From NCBI GenBank assembly GCA_014529385.2, contig CM043953.1, positions 95,258,842-95,320,841 of the forward strand: 62,000 nt of DNA, in the 5' to 3' direction. The stretch is from Adiantum capillus-veneris (Eukaryota; Streptophyta; Polypodiopsida; Polypodiales; Pteridaceae). Shown here piece after piece: positions 35,939-46,859 of the stretch (positions are counted from its first letter, which is position 1; each line of letters starts with the position of its first letter). A model generated the notes under the pieces. It saw nothing but the letters and a program-made list of their open reading frames with translations, ran no database searches and was not told the DNA's origin. The translations under genes were made by a program, and so were the position numbers.

Positions 35939-37510
35939 ATGGCAACGTCATCAACTAACATGGAGGAAAAGATTGCGTGGTCGTGCACGCTCTGCAAGTA
36001 TCAAATCCTACGCAAGCGTAGGATATGTAATGAGCATGTGCACAAGTACGGTGAGTTTGCTAGAGAAACCGTACAGAATCTGCGATACGACTCCTATAGA
36101 ACGGGCATTGATTTCCGTGACATAGCACCTACATCTGAGAGAGAGAGAAAAAAGATTATGTGTGAAGGTCCGACCAATATAGAGCCACGGATGGAAGTAG
36201 AAAAGGGCTTACAGACAGAAGATGACGGCATGGAGGAGATGCTGGATGCCTTCTTTCAGACAAGCGAGGAGAACGCGAACGAAGCAGCACCAGAAGCCAT
36301 GCGCCTATCTCCTGAAGACATGTTGAGAAAGTTGGCACGTCAACCAATCTATGAAGGCGCCAAAATATCTGTGCTTCGTACTTGTCTGGCGTTTTTGAAT
36401 CTTCAGTTAGTGTACGGGTGGTCAGATGCAAGCATCACTGCTTTGTTTAGGTACGTAATTTACAAAAGAGATTTTCCGATTGCAACGGTGATGTGCTCGG
36501 AGAGCTTTAATTTTAATTTAATGTGGCTTAAACAGGTTATTGTGGGAGCAACTTCTCCCGGCTGGCAATGAAATGCCTACCTCCAAGCCAGACGCAAAGC
36601 AACTTCTGACCTCAGTTGGCTTGGACTACAACAAGATTCATGCATGTCCAAATGATTGCATTCTTTTTTGCAATGAATTTGCAGATTGTCTATCGTGTCC
36701 TAAGTGAGGAGCAATGCGCTACAAACAAGATGCAGTTGGCGAGACAGTGCCAGCTAAATGGTTGCGGCATTTCCCTATTATTCCTAGGATAAAAATCATG
36801 TTTCGTTGTGGTTCCATTGCAAAGTTGATGCGGTGGCATTCTACGAATAGATCCACTGACGCAACATTTAGGGTGCCCGCTGATTCAAAGGCTTGGAGGC
36901 ACATTGAAGATACCTGGCCACATTTTAAGAGTGAACCATGCAATTTGCGTTTGGGCATGGCAATGGATGGAGTCAACTTCATGGGGCACTTGGCCTGTGT
37001 GCCTTATCAATTACAACCTCCCGTCGTGGCTTGCTATCAAGAAGGGTGATTTGATTTTAAGCTTGATTGTACCTGGTAAGTTCAAAGTAAAAAACATGGA
37101 TGTTTATCTATCTCCACTAGTTGACGAGCTCCAGGAGTTATGGCATGGGATCGACATAGAAGATGCGGTTGAACCAATAGGACAACAGCATGCAAGGATC
37201 CATGGACTTCTTATGTGGACTATGCATGATTGGCCAGGATACATAGAAGATTCTGGTAATGGTTATTGATTTACAAAATTCTCGCTATTCGCAAGCCCTT
37301 TGCCTTGGCCTGATTCATGCTTTGATATATGCAGGACTAACAACTCCGGGATACAATGCATGTCCAATTTGCGGACAGTCTTTGGATGTGCGCTATTCTA
37401 CCTCTCTTCAAAAGACAATTTATCAAGGTCACCACCGTTATCTTCCAGATGGCCATCACTTGCGCGAAGGCCAGCTTGGTCGCGTTGAATGTCGTCCTAT
37501 GCATGTACAA
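35939..37510 (+). pseudogene. tnp2: CACTA (En/Spm) transposase, tnp2-like
   Basis: Encodes the transposase of a CACTA DNA transposon. The ATG at 35939 opens an exon with a Cys/His N-terminal segment and then YGWSDASITALF. A clean intron at 36451-36535 (GTACGT...AACAG) joins to LLWEQLLPAGNEMP and KIHACPNDCILF. Next come the conserved PAKWLRHFPIIPR, MRWH, LRLGMAMDGVN and INYNLPSWL blocks, and DVYLSPLVDELQELW. A second intron, 37256-37334, ends TATATGCAG and restores LTTPGYNACPICG, then YQGHHRYLPDGHHLR. Damage: TGA at 36705-36707 where a Cys of the zinc site is expected, and a frameshift with loss of about 15 residues near 36985. The C-terminal part of the family is missing beyond about 37480. 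Confidence 0.88.
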
Positions 37511-38640
37511 GAGTGGTGGGGACGCCTACGAGGTTCAAGACACCTATGGGTACGATGCCTTCTTCTCCCATCACGGCCGCTTCGACACCTAGGGGTGGGG
37601 CAGAGGCGGGTACGTCCTCATCTCCGCAGCACAGGCGCACTCGTTTATCTCGATGATCGTCAGGTGGAGGTGGTGGTTGCTGTGGAGGAGGGTCCACAGA
37701 TGCTTCGACCCCTCCTCGCTCACGACCCCCGTCTTACCCAGGCACACCTCTCGACACACCTCTTGGCACACCTCGGACACCTTGGGGGGCACACGATCCT
37801 AGTGCCTCCAAGCTCTATACTTTACGGGGACATGCTTCTGTTGACATGGATAGAGTCGGGACTGAGATGCGACAGCCGATTCGCCAGCTCGTGGAGCTGT
37901 AGTTTTCGACCAGGATTCTGACGTCTTGGGAAGAAAAGGAAAAAATCACTTACATAGTGGAGACCATCTTGAGAGAGTGCCAGCCTGCTCTAGGTTCTTC
38001 CGTTGTTTCGGCGCGGTGGATCAAGGGTGTTGCACGGGACACCATCAAACATTGACGAGATGCAGCTCAGAAGGCTTTCAAGAGCGTCTCGCCGAAGCCT
38101 TCAGGCATCCCACATGAAACGTGGCTGCAGATCAGGGAGGATGAGAGGACAGCAGCCACGCGGTTCAGACAGCACCGTGAGGCCGCGCAGGTACGACAGA
38201 TGACTAGGGGGACATCTCATCTTGGCAGCGGAGGCTTCGACACCTTTTTCTATGAGTTTGTGAGTTTCTAATCCAATCTTAACTATGGCGTTTTTTTAAA
38301 CACGATGAATCATGTATTCTTATTACTTTGATTTTTGTATAAACGCAGAATCTTGCGATGCATCGAGCTCCATCACACGAGGAGGAGTCAGATGGATATT
38401 GCAGAGGTATCTATGAAGTATTGAATGATCTTGAAGCTTCACGAGAGCCTGTAGACTAGGAGGCCTTACAGTCTTGCTGATCGCTTGAGGTGAGACGTTA
38501 ATATGTGTGAGTTGATTTAATTAAGTCAGTATATGTGAAGTAATATCAATACTAATTTTGTGAGTTGTCCTATGTGCAGGTTGCGACGCCTAGTCATTAG
38601 TGGACCAGATTTCATCTATATGCTTTGTGAGACACAGACA
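37511..38640 (+). pseudogene. Second CACTA gene, tnpA/Transposase_24-like remnant
   Basis: A Ser/Thr/Pro/Gly-rich stretch (TPMGTMPSSPITAASTPRGG) is followed by a basic region (RDAAQKAFKSVSPKPSGIPH, then ETWLQIREDERTAATRFRQH), which resembles the DNA-binding accessory protein encoded downstream of tnp2 in CACTA elements. Good splice signals remain: donor GTGAGT at 38260, acceptor CGCAG ending at 38348, and another acceptor near 38580. Several stops and frame changes are present. The assignment rests on position and general character; I could not confirm the family by a catalytic motif. Confidence 0.5.
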
Positions 38641-38919
38641 CGCTTCTGTGTCTCTTTTTTGTACAAACAGTTAGTGTTCAGACATTTATTGTTTCCCTTA
38701 TGGTTATGATTATTGTCATTGTCATTGTATAGACAATTATTGTTTCTCTTTCTGGTTATGTTTATGGTTATTGTTAATTTTGTTTATGGTTATGGTTATC
38801 TGCATTATGGTTTTGATCAAAGTGGTTATAGTCGGTTATGGTTTTAAGTTATGGTTATGGTTCATTATGGTTATGCTTTTAAGTTATGGCTATGCTTTTC
38901 AGTTGGTACGGTTGTCTTT
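38641..38919. repeat. Degenerate TATGGT/TTATGGTTATGG repeat
   Basis: From about 38690 to 38900 the sequence is built from variants of TTATGGTTATGG, drifting into TTATTGTTTCTC. No gene. It separates the CACTA remains from the satellite-embedded gene block. Confidence 0.8.
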
Positions 38920-39058
38920 CATTGGCCTTAAATCTCATGTGAGATCCTACATGGATAGAAGACCATATTAGGTATTTTGGTAAAAATCTCACATTATGGG
39001 AATCTCCAAATCAACTAAATTCATGTAATTTGGGAATTTTCCACTTAAAGTGGGAAAA
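38920..39058 (+). pseudogene. 3'-end remnant of a second ParB-like gene copy
   Basis: Twenty-one bases at 38954-38974, covering the codons for DRRPY, the stop and the next bases, are identical to 55154-55174, the end of the large ParB-like gene. A further 13-bp match, TAAAGTGGGAAAA (39046-39058 against 55173-55185), follows in the same order with about 70 extra bases between. The upstream coding part is replaced by TATGGT-type repeat. It lies tail-to-tail with the DUF7869-like gene, about 190 bp away. Confidence 0.6.
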
Positions 39059-39250
39059 ATTGAGGTGTGTGGTTAGTAAATAAAGTGAAAATCTCATAGG
39101 ATTGTGGTGTTGATAAACACCAAAAGTCAAGAGGATGTACAACACATGGATTTGAATAATAACTATAAATTACATAAAACAAAGGAAGATACAAAAAAGA
39201 TTTTGTTTACAAACTAACTGATATAGTCACAATAGAAGCTCCACATAATT

Positions 39251-42136
39251 CTACTCCACATTTGATACCATATCTGAACTTTGATCCAAGTGTGGTTGAT
39301 GTGCACGAGTGAGGCCTTCTTTGGCTTTTAGAGCATGCCTTTCTGGAATCTTTATTCTAGAAAATGGTCCTTCTTTGTTGGGTCTCCAGGACCAAACAAT
39401 TGCATCTACAGTTTCCCACACTTGTGGGTCCTTATAGTTGACAGCCCAATAACCCTTCCAACAATTACTGTAAGCTTGAGTATCTGTCATCCCACTTTTT
39501 CTCGCACAAGGTGCGCAATATTGAATCAAGAGTTTTCTATAGTTTGGTGATGTAGGCTCATTATCAATGTCAGATAAAGCCATTGCAAGCCACACTGGAT
39601 AGATTTCTGTGTCACTCGGAACAAGCATAAGAAAGTCACCTCGGTGCACATCAGACATAGGGTCAAACTCTTCCCTTGGCCTATCTCATTGAGGCCCACA
39701 AAAATGATCGTTCAACTCTTCAAGGCCTAGGAATCTTTCTACTCCTTGTTGCAAATTCATTGTAGTGCTTTGTAGGTGAGAATATTCTTGAGTTTTTGGC
39801 CAAAACATTTCATACAAGACTCCCTCTGATATGATTTCTTTTCCAATCTCTTCAATTACCTTACTCCAATAATCTATCACGGGTCTATAATATCACGGAA
39901 TACTTGAACCATTCCCTAAATTTTTCCAAAATTTTATATAGTTCTTTAGCCCCAAAATGACTTCTTCGTGGGCCTTGACATACTCCGCCATTTGTATTAG
40001 AGGTGGATCTCCATGTGGTAACATTGGCTTGCCTTCTATGTCTGTTTTCCAAAGGCGAATACTTCCACTCCAACTTGATACACCTACATGTGCCTTATAT
40101 TGCATCATTGGTGTCTCATCCTGCATAAAGAAACTGAACTGAAGCGGTTTGGAATGTCCAACAAGTATGTCTTGTCCATCACAAAGATAGCCATCACAAT
40201 ATTGCTTGAAATCGGGGATCTTTGTGAGAAAAAATGGAGCTGGAGATGAAGATGAGCTGTTTCGTAATGTATCCATCAAAACTGGCAAAGTATAGGTTTG
40301 TGTAACTCTCAGCTTCTCTGAAAACCTACTAAACATGGCTTCTATGTCCTCATGTGTATGCCCAACCATTAAAAATCCCAGCTGGATGGTTTTGAAAACA
40401 CCCCTTGCAACAAGCATTGACAAAAAGGCAAATAAGTATCGATTTTTGTTTTCCCCTGCACAATTATCCAATTGTAGCAACAAGTTCTCTGGCAATCTGC
40501 GAAATGTTGACCCCAATTCCTCTTCTGCAATTTCTGACGACTGCACAATGGTCTCTTTTCCATCACTGAAGTTATGGTAGTCCAAAGCATCCCTTGAGTT
40601 CAAAGCATGTAGTAGTGAAATATTGCTCCTTGGAAGTCCATTTGTTACTAGATCACCAAGAGGATGCTTATCTATCCTCTCTAGGTTATGTAAACAATTA
40701 GCAATTGAGCCAATTGTAAGATTTGGATCAGCTGGCCACAAACCATTCAAGACAAAGTGTCCGTAATGACCTTCTCCATGTCCATGAGTGATCATGCCAA
40801 TCAATGCCACCTGCAGATTATATCCTGAATCCACACCCTTGGGAACAATGCGTAATCTAGGAATGGCAGTCTTCTTTTGATCCATCTTATCATGGATTAT
40901 GCATACATATTTTTGTGGTTGAGTTTCTGAATACATTCACCTTGCATAATATAGGCTTCTGCAACTCTTTTGTTGTGCCATGTGAACTTTTCTCTCCCTC
41001 AAGAGAAGAGCTCTCTCTTCAAGAGAAGGTTTAGCTTCTAACCTTGCCTTGATTGAGCTACAAATATTGCACTTAGAGAACTCACTCGTCTTTGTTAAAG
41101 TGACATGTGGGTACTCTTTGTTCCAAATTCTACCAAAAGAAGATTGGGATAGCTTCTTCTCATAGCCCATTTGGTCAAGTGTCGTGTTGATTTCACATAA
41201 AATATCCACTTGTTTGTATGTTGATGGAATCACCAATTGAGTCTCTCTTGAGCCATCTAGCAGTGTTCTACTTCTATGTGGCATCTTCTCAGAGTTGTTT
41301 TCCACAAACTCATTTAGTAGTGCTCTTGCTAAACTAGTATGTTGAAGTCCCCTTCTCAATGTACATGTGTTCCCATGTACATATTGGCGCACACCATTTT
41401 CAAAGTTCTCCTTGTATCGATAAAATGATGTCTTTGGTATTCCATGTAGCTCATACCATGCTCTACAACAAACAATAGATCCATTTAGCCTGAATTGGTA
41501 TCGTGACTTCTCATCTTTCTGATAACATATAGAAAGAACATCATAAACATAATTAATGCGTGATTTTTGAAACTCTCCCCAAAACTATTGTCGTAACCTT
41601 GTCACCATATCATGATCTGCAAACTGGCAACATTTTTGTGCACAACAATCAATGCATGATACCCTTTGAATTGATTTGTTTGAAAGGTAAAAAGTCGAAG
41701 CTGGTGCTGCTTTTGATTTTTGAGTCCTGTTCATGAAAGTGTATCGTCTCTTCCTTGACAACTGGACAACATTACTCCCATCAAGTTTTTTTCCAACATT
41801 GTCATCGTTGGATACATCCTCATATGTAGCATGCATGCCATCAACAGGAACAAATCGTTGTAATGGGCTCCCATTCAACATTGTTGTCTGCTTGATGGGC
41901 CACTTTAGCAAAGTGATGCTACCCACTTCAACCACATCATCAATGCTTGCATTTTCTCTTTCAATACCCACACCCACACAATCAGGACCAAGTTCCTCAA
42001 AGTTGACATAATCATGTGGAAATACATATCAGATGGTCCCTTCATTCATGGTTTGCATCATTGTGTCATCTTTTAAAAGGACCCTCTGATTTCTCCAAGA
42101 CTCTCGAATCATTGCTTCAAATTTTGGGCTTGTCAT
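39251..42136 (-). pseudogene. DUF7869-like gene with DDE-like acidic pattern
   Basis: One frame of 962 codons. The likely start is the ATG at 42136 (MTSPKFEAMIRESWRNQ). It is interrupted by TGA 42029-42031, TAG 41585-41587, TGA 40937-40939, TGA 39893-39895 and TGA 39686-39688, with no frameshift. Seen in order: a Cys-rich stretch (CIDCCAQKCCQFADHD), a helix-turn-helix-like WYELHGIPKTSFYRYKENF, CNICSS, then the core HDKMDQKK (codons about 415-422), LLQLDNCAGENKNR (D557) and VGHTHEDIEAMFSR (about 591-604). These are the signature blocks I associate with plant and animal DUF7869 proteins. Two Asp motifs and a final acidic motif could form an RNase-H-fold (DDE) catalytic triad, which would make it a transposase; this is inference. 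Good conservation between the stops implies recent death. Confidence 0.75.
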
Positions 42137-42478
42137 AGGTATTGATCTATGACTAGATGATCAGAATGATCATGTTCTTCATCACCATTGTAGCTTTCCT
42201 GTGGATCAATTAAGTTCCCATTTAATACAAAAGATTGCAAAAGAAGCTTTGACCATCGAACAACACTCCATAATGAGCCTTGAAGAGATGAAGTATCCAT
42301 TGTAGGAAAAGGTAGGACCACATCCTTCAAGCATTCCTCCACTAGTATGGAGACATTTCCTTGCCCTATCTTTGTACCACCACAAGTGGAATCTGGATCT
42401 GTTCTACACACACAGCCAATACCAACAATTTCATTGTCAAGTATCATATGTACTTTCTTCCCAGATTCAAAATCCATC
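42133..42478 (-). pseudogene. DUF8039-like exon upstream of the DUF7869-like gene
   Basis: An open exon starts after a good acceptor (TTTTTCACTTACAG, AG at 42480-42479). It reads KVHMILDNEIVGIGCVCRTD, with GGTKIGQGNVSILVEECLKD, VVLPFP and WSVVRWSKLLL, the pattern of the small DUF8039-type domain found in plant transposon proteins. Its stop overlaps the ATG of the DUF7869-like frame (ATGA). Either the two were joined by a splice or frame now lost, or they are separate exons. The upstream exon was not found; satellite DNA starts about 90 bp further upstream. Confidence 0.55.
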
Positions 42479-42569
42479 CTGTAAGTGAAAAAGATTACAT
42501 TGTTAAATCCATAGTTATAGAAAAATACTCTTCAAACAAAAAATCATGCTACAACATGGAAAAGGTTTT

Positions 42570-44420
42570 CATAGGTTGGACAAGTGGTGAACCTTGAGAC
42601 CAAATCCTCCTTGCTATATTAATGGAATCAAGGTTGGAAATTATGGTGGATCTTGAAACCAAAGCATCCTTGCTATATTAGAGCATAGGTTGGATAAGTG
42701 GTGGACCTAGTTGTAATACCCACTGCCACCTATCAACTACTATAGGACTATGCTTTCCAATGTCCAAGTATCCCTTGAGACTTTCAAGGTTGAACACGTG
42801 GTGGACCTTGAAATGAAAATCCCCTTTCTATATCAGAGCATAGCTTGGACAAGTGGTGGACCTAGTTATAATGCCCAATATCCAAGGTGAAATACCTTAC
42901 AACCTTGCTACCTTGCTTGCCAATGTTTACGTAGCCCCTCATTTATTTAATGGAAGTAAGGTTGGACAAGTGGTGGACCTTGAAACCAAAGCCTCTTTGC
43001 TATATGAGAGCATAGGTTGGACCTAGTTGTAATACCCACTTCCACCTATCAACTACTATAGGACTATGCTTTCCAATGTCCAAGTATCCCTTGAGTCTTT
43101 CAAGGAACACGTGGTGGACCTTGAAACAAAAATCCCCTTTCTATATCAGAGCATAGCTTGGACAAGTGGTGGACCTAGTTATAATGCCCAATATCCAAGG
43201 TAAAACACCTTAGGACCTTGCTACCTTGCTTGCCAGTGTTTACGTAGCCCCTCATTTCTTTAATGGAAGCAAGGTTGGACAAGTGGTGGACCTTGAAACA
43301 AAAGCCTCTTTGCTATATGAGAGCATAGGTTGGACCTAGTTGTAATACCCACTGCCACCTATCAACTACTATAGGACTATGCTTTCCAATGTCCAAGTAT
43401 CCCTTGAGTCTTGCAAGGTTGAACACGTGGTGGACCTTGAAACGAAAATCCCCTTTCTATATCAGAGCATAGCTTGGACAAGTGGTGGACCTAGTTATAA
43501 TGCCCAATATCCAAGGTGAAATACCTTAGGACCTTTCTACCTTGCTTGCCAATGTTTACGTAGCCCCTCATTTCTTTAATGGAAGCAAGGTTGGACAAGT
43601 GGTGGACCTTGAAACCAAAGCCTCTTTGCTATATGAGAGCATAGGTTGGACCTAGTTGTTATACCCACTGCCACCTATCAGCTACTATAGGACTATGCTT
43701 TCCAATGTCCAAGTATCCCTTGAGTCTTGCAAGGTTGAACACGTGGTGGATTATTGAAACCAAAATCCCATTTCTATATCAGAGCATATCTTGGACAATT
43801 GGTGGACCTAGTTATAATGCCCCTCCTTTCTTTAATGGAAGAAAGGTTGGAAAAGTGGTGAATCTTGAAACCCAAACCCTTTGGCTATATATAGAGGATA
43901 GCTTGGACAAGTGGTGGGCTTAGTTGTAGTATCCAATGTCCAAGGTCCAAGGTGAACTATGTAAAGACCTTACTTCCAAAAACAAAGTCGTACAAGTGGT
44001 TCTCCTTCAAACCAAAACCTCCTTAGTGTATTAGAACATAGCTTGGAGAAGTGGTGGACTTAGTTGTAATGGTGAATGTCCAAAGCAAACTATTATAGGA
44101 CCTTGCTTCCCAAATCAATTTTGGACAAGTGGTGGATCTTGAAACCAAAACCCCCTTACTGTATTAGAGCATAGCTTAGATAAGTGGTGGACCTAGCTGC
44201 CATGGAAAATGTTCAATGTGAACTGCTACAGGACCTTGCTATTAAATGTCTAAGTAGAGATAGCTTCTTTAATGGAATCAAGGTTGGGAAAGTGGTGCAT
44301 CTTGAAACCAAAAGCCCTTTATTGTATTAGAGCATAGCTTGGACAAGTGAGGGACCTAGTTTTAATGTGTGATGTGCAAAGAAAAGTATTACAAGACCTT
44401 GCTTTCCAATATTTGAATTG
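42570..44420 (+). repeat. Satellite array, about 315-bp higher-order units
   Basis: Tandem units repeat at 42742, 43058, 43371 and 43687 (marker ATAGGACTATGCTTTCCAAT), giving 313-316-bp periods, then decay rightwards. Each unit contains several copies of the core TTGGACAAGTGGTGGACC separated by distinct spacers. The core is shared with the larger array at 46.9-52.6 kb; the spacers differ. Confidence 0.9.
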
Positions 44421-45600
44421 GTCAAGTGGTTAAAACTAAGTATAAAACTTTGACCATTTTCTTCTCGAATTGCCAAAAAGCTAGTTTTAGACACCCATAA
44501 ATGAAAATGGTTTAGGGTGGCCTTAAACAACGTTTTTTCAAAGACTTGAACAAAAGGGTTGCCGAAGAGTAATGAAAATTTATTATGGCTTGAAGTGCCT
44601 GAGTATGTGAAAACAAGCCTAGGTTTTCCACGAGGCAAAAGGTGACATAATAAGAACATTGGAAACTTAGGATTGACCATGTGGCCTAAACTTTGGCAAG
44701 TGAAGTGGTGGCCAAGTTTTGTGGCACAGTGTGCACTTGGTCCTATATGTGTTGACCACTTGGCTAAATCTAGGACCATAAGGCCAAACCTTTGGCACCT
44801 TAAATATAGTATGGGACATAATCTAGAACTTCTATAGTAAATTAGTAGTATAGTTAATATGTTAATATTTGTATTATATTTAAGTATATGCTAAATATAA
44901 TTTATGTTCAAAATTTCACTAATGAAGAATGTTCCCATTTAGCACTCCAGATGCGGGGTCTTAGGGCAATGCCACAATGGGGTGACAAGGCAGCGCTTCC
45001 ACGTAAGGTTTGGGGGATGTGGAATATAGTGCTCTCAATGGTGGGGCTTGGGAGGCTGATTTTGGGATATTGTTCCGAGCGGAGTCAAGGGCCGTGTGAA
45101 TTGGTTAATGTTTTATATTTCTTTTGTTTTTTTTAATCCTATGATAAAACATGGACTTGTAGCATACGTGGCATTCTAATAAACCCTATCAAGATTAGGC
45201 ACAGAGAGAGCGCACGAGCAACGCACACAGAGAAAGCAGGCGAGCAACAAACACACAGAAAGCACACACGGATCACACACAGTTGGAGTATACGCGCACG
45301 TAGAGGAGCAAGCCCGGCATCGTACACAACACACAGGTGGAGCGCACAGGATTGAAAGTTCACGCACAAGATAAAGAAATAGCAGCGTACGCAACGCTTT
45401 CGAGAAGGGAAGGATCGGGCATAGCTTCTTCTCATGAGACATTGCACACCTCAAGAATAGAGAAAAAACAAGTATTTCTCTCTCTCTCACTCTCTGTTTT
45501 TCTCCATATAGAGAAGATGGTTCTCTGTAACTCTTCTTGCACACACACTCTCTCGTCAAAAGACAGAGATACGTAGTTTAAAAATATCCCCGCACACATA
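44421..45600. other. Diverged satellite edge and AC-rich spacer; no gene
   Basis: The left part holds weak copies of the GTGGTGG core. Beyond 45200 the sequence is rich in ACACAG and AGCGCAC words. Open frames on both strands have no domain, and the minus-strand 150-codon one is partly satellite. Nothing can be called a gene. Confidence 0.5.
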
Positions 45601-45870
45601 CACATATTCCCACACATCGTCTTCCTCTCTTCCACATACATAACCACAGTGAAATCTGTTATCTTGTTGTCTCTCTATTGAAAATACATGCACATATTCC
45701 CACACATCGTCTTCCTCACTTCCACATACATAACCGCATTGAAATCTGTTATCTTGTTGTCTCTCTCTTGAAAATACGTGCACATATTCCCATACATCAT
45801 CTTCCTCTCTTCCACATACATAAACACAGTGAAATCTGTTATCTTTCTCTCTCTCCTCTCTCTAGAAAAC
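45601..45870. repeat. 90-bp minisatellite, three copies
   Basis: CACATATTCCCACACATCGT starts at 45601 and 45691, and with two changes at 45781, an exact 90-bp period. A partial fourth unit and CT runs follow up to about 45940. Confidence 0.92.
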
Positions 45871-46859
45871 AGGTATTTCTCTCTCTCTCTCTCTATCTAT
45901 CTATCTCTGTATCTTGCTATCTCTCTCTTGAAAATACATGCTCATGTATGTGTGCGTCTGTGTTATCTATGTGTATGTATGTATATTTGTGTTATTTCAT
46001 TGTAATACTCATACATAATGCAAATACACAATTACACTTAATTACGATATGCACACATAGTATATATACATACATAAATATCACAAATAACTAACACATT
46101 GTAATACTAGTAAACTTGAATGGAAGACTTACTTGCATGATCTATTAAAGTCGATTCTTGTAGTGAGTTTTGGATGTATGCTGAGCTGATTTTCCTCTAA
46201 TCCATTTGTAGATGTGATTGTAACTTCTGTTTCTCAAAAATAGTAGTGTTGTTTAGTGATACACCTAATGGACATAAATGGTTGAAACTAGGACATGTAG
46301 ACCAAAAATACGTGTATTTCTTTAGATGAATATATACACTTTTTGGTGACCCTTACCACAAGTGGTGGACCTTGAGACCAGTGGACTATAAGGACCTCCA
46401 AACAATACCTTGTACACTCAATCCTTCTTGGTATCTAAGTTGGACAAGTAGTGGACTTTATTCAAATTCTCTAACCACTCTCTCTAACATGGTGACATAA
46501 TTTAGGTGTGATAAATTCATATCTATGCAAACTAATATCAGTTTAGGCTTGTTAATTTGAATTTGTTTGAATTTATGTACAATATAATGATTTGAGGTTT
46601 GCATATTTAAATTTAGGTGGTATAATGATATCTTTTTGTGGTAAACTTGAATTTAAAATCAATTTCGCGTGAATTATTTTAAATTTAAGTGGTAAAATTT
46701 AAATTTTTATAAAAAAGTTTGAATTTTAAAATTTGGGCGAGATATTTTAAAATTTAGGCGGGATATTTAAAATTTGGGAGGGATATTTTAAATTTAGGCG
46801 ATCAGATTTTGAATTTTAAATTTAGGCGAGAAGGTTTTGAATTTATGGTGAGATCTCCC
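45871..46859. other. AT-rich spacer with short GGCGRGATATTT repeats
   Basis: No gene. Isolated satellite cores occur at about 46352 and 46440. From 46520 to 46850 AAATTTAGGCG/GGATATTTTAAA words recur about every 25-30 bp. Confidence 0.6.

Noticed and set aside
35566-35997. ORFs with long Tyr-Ile repeats
   Set aside because: They are translations of the (AT)n tract at the edge of element B.
37259-37334. Apparent coding start MVIDLQNSRYSQALCLGL
   Set aside because: It is intron sequence of the CACTA transposase; splicing at 37256/37334 restores the family sequence.
44327-44779. Minus-strand 150-codon ORF (LAKWSTHIGPSAH...)
   Set aside because: No domain, partly diverged satellite, and a composition like the reverse of the repeat.
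45139-45559. Cys-rich minus-strand ORFs (VCFLCVCCSPAFSVCVARALS)
   Set aside because: They come from the ACACAG/AGCGCAC-rich spacer; the Cys/Val richness is that of CA-repeat translation.
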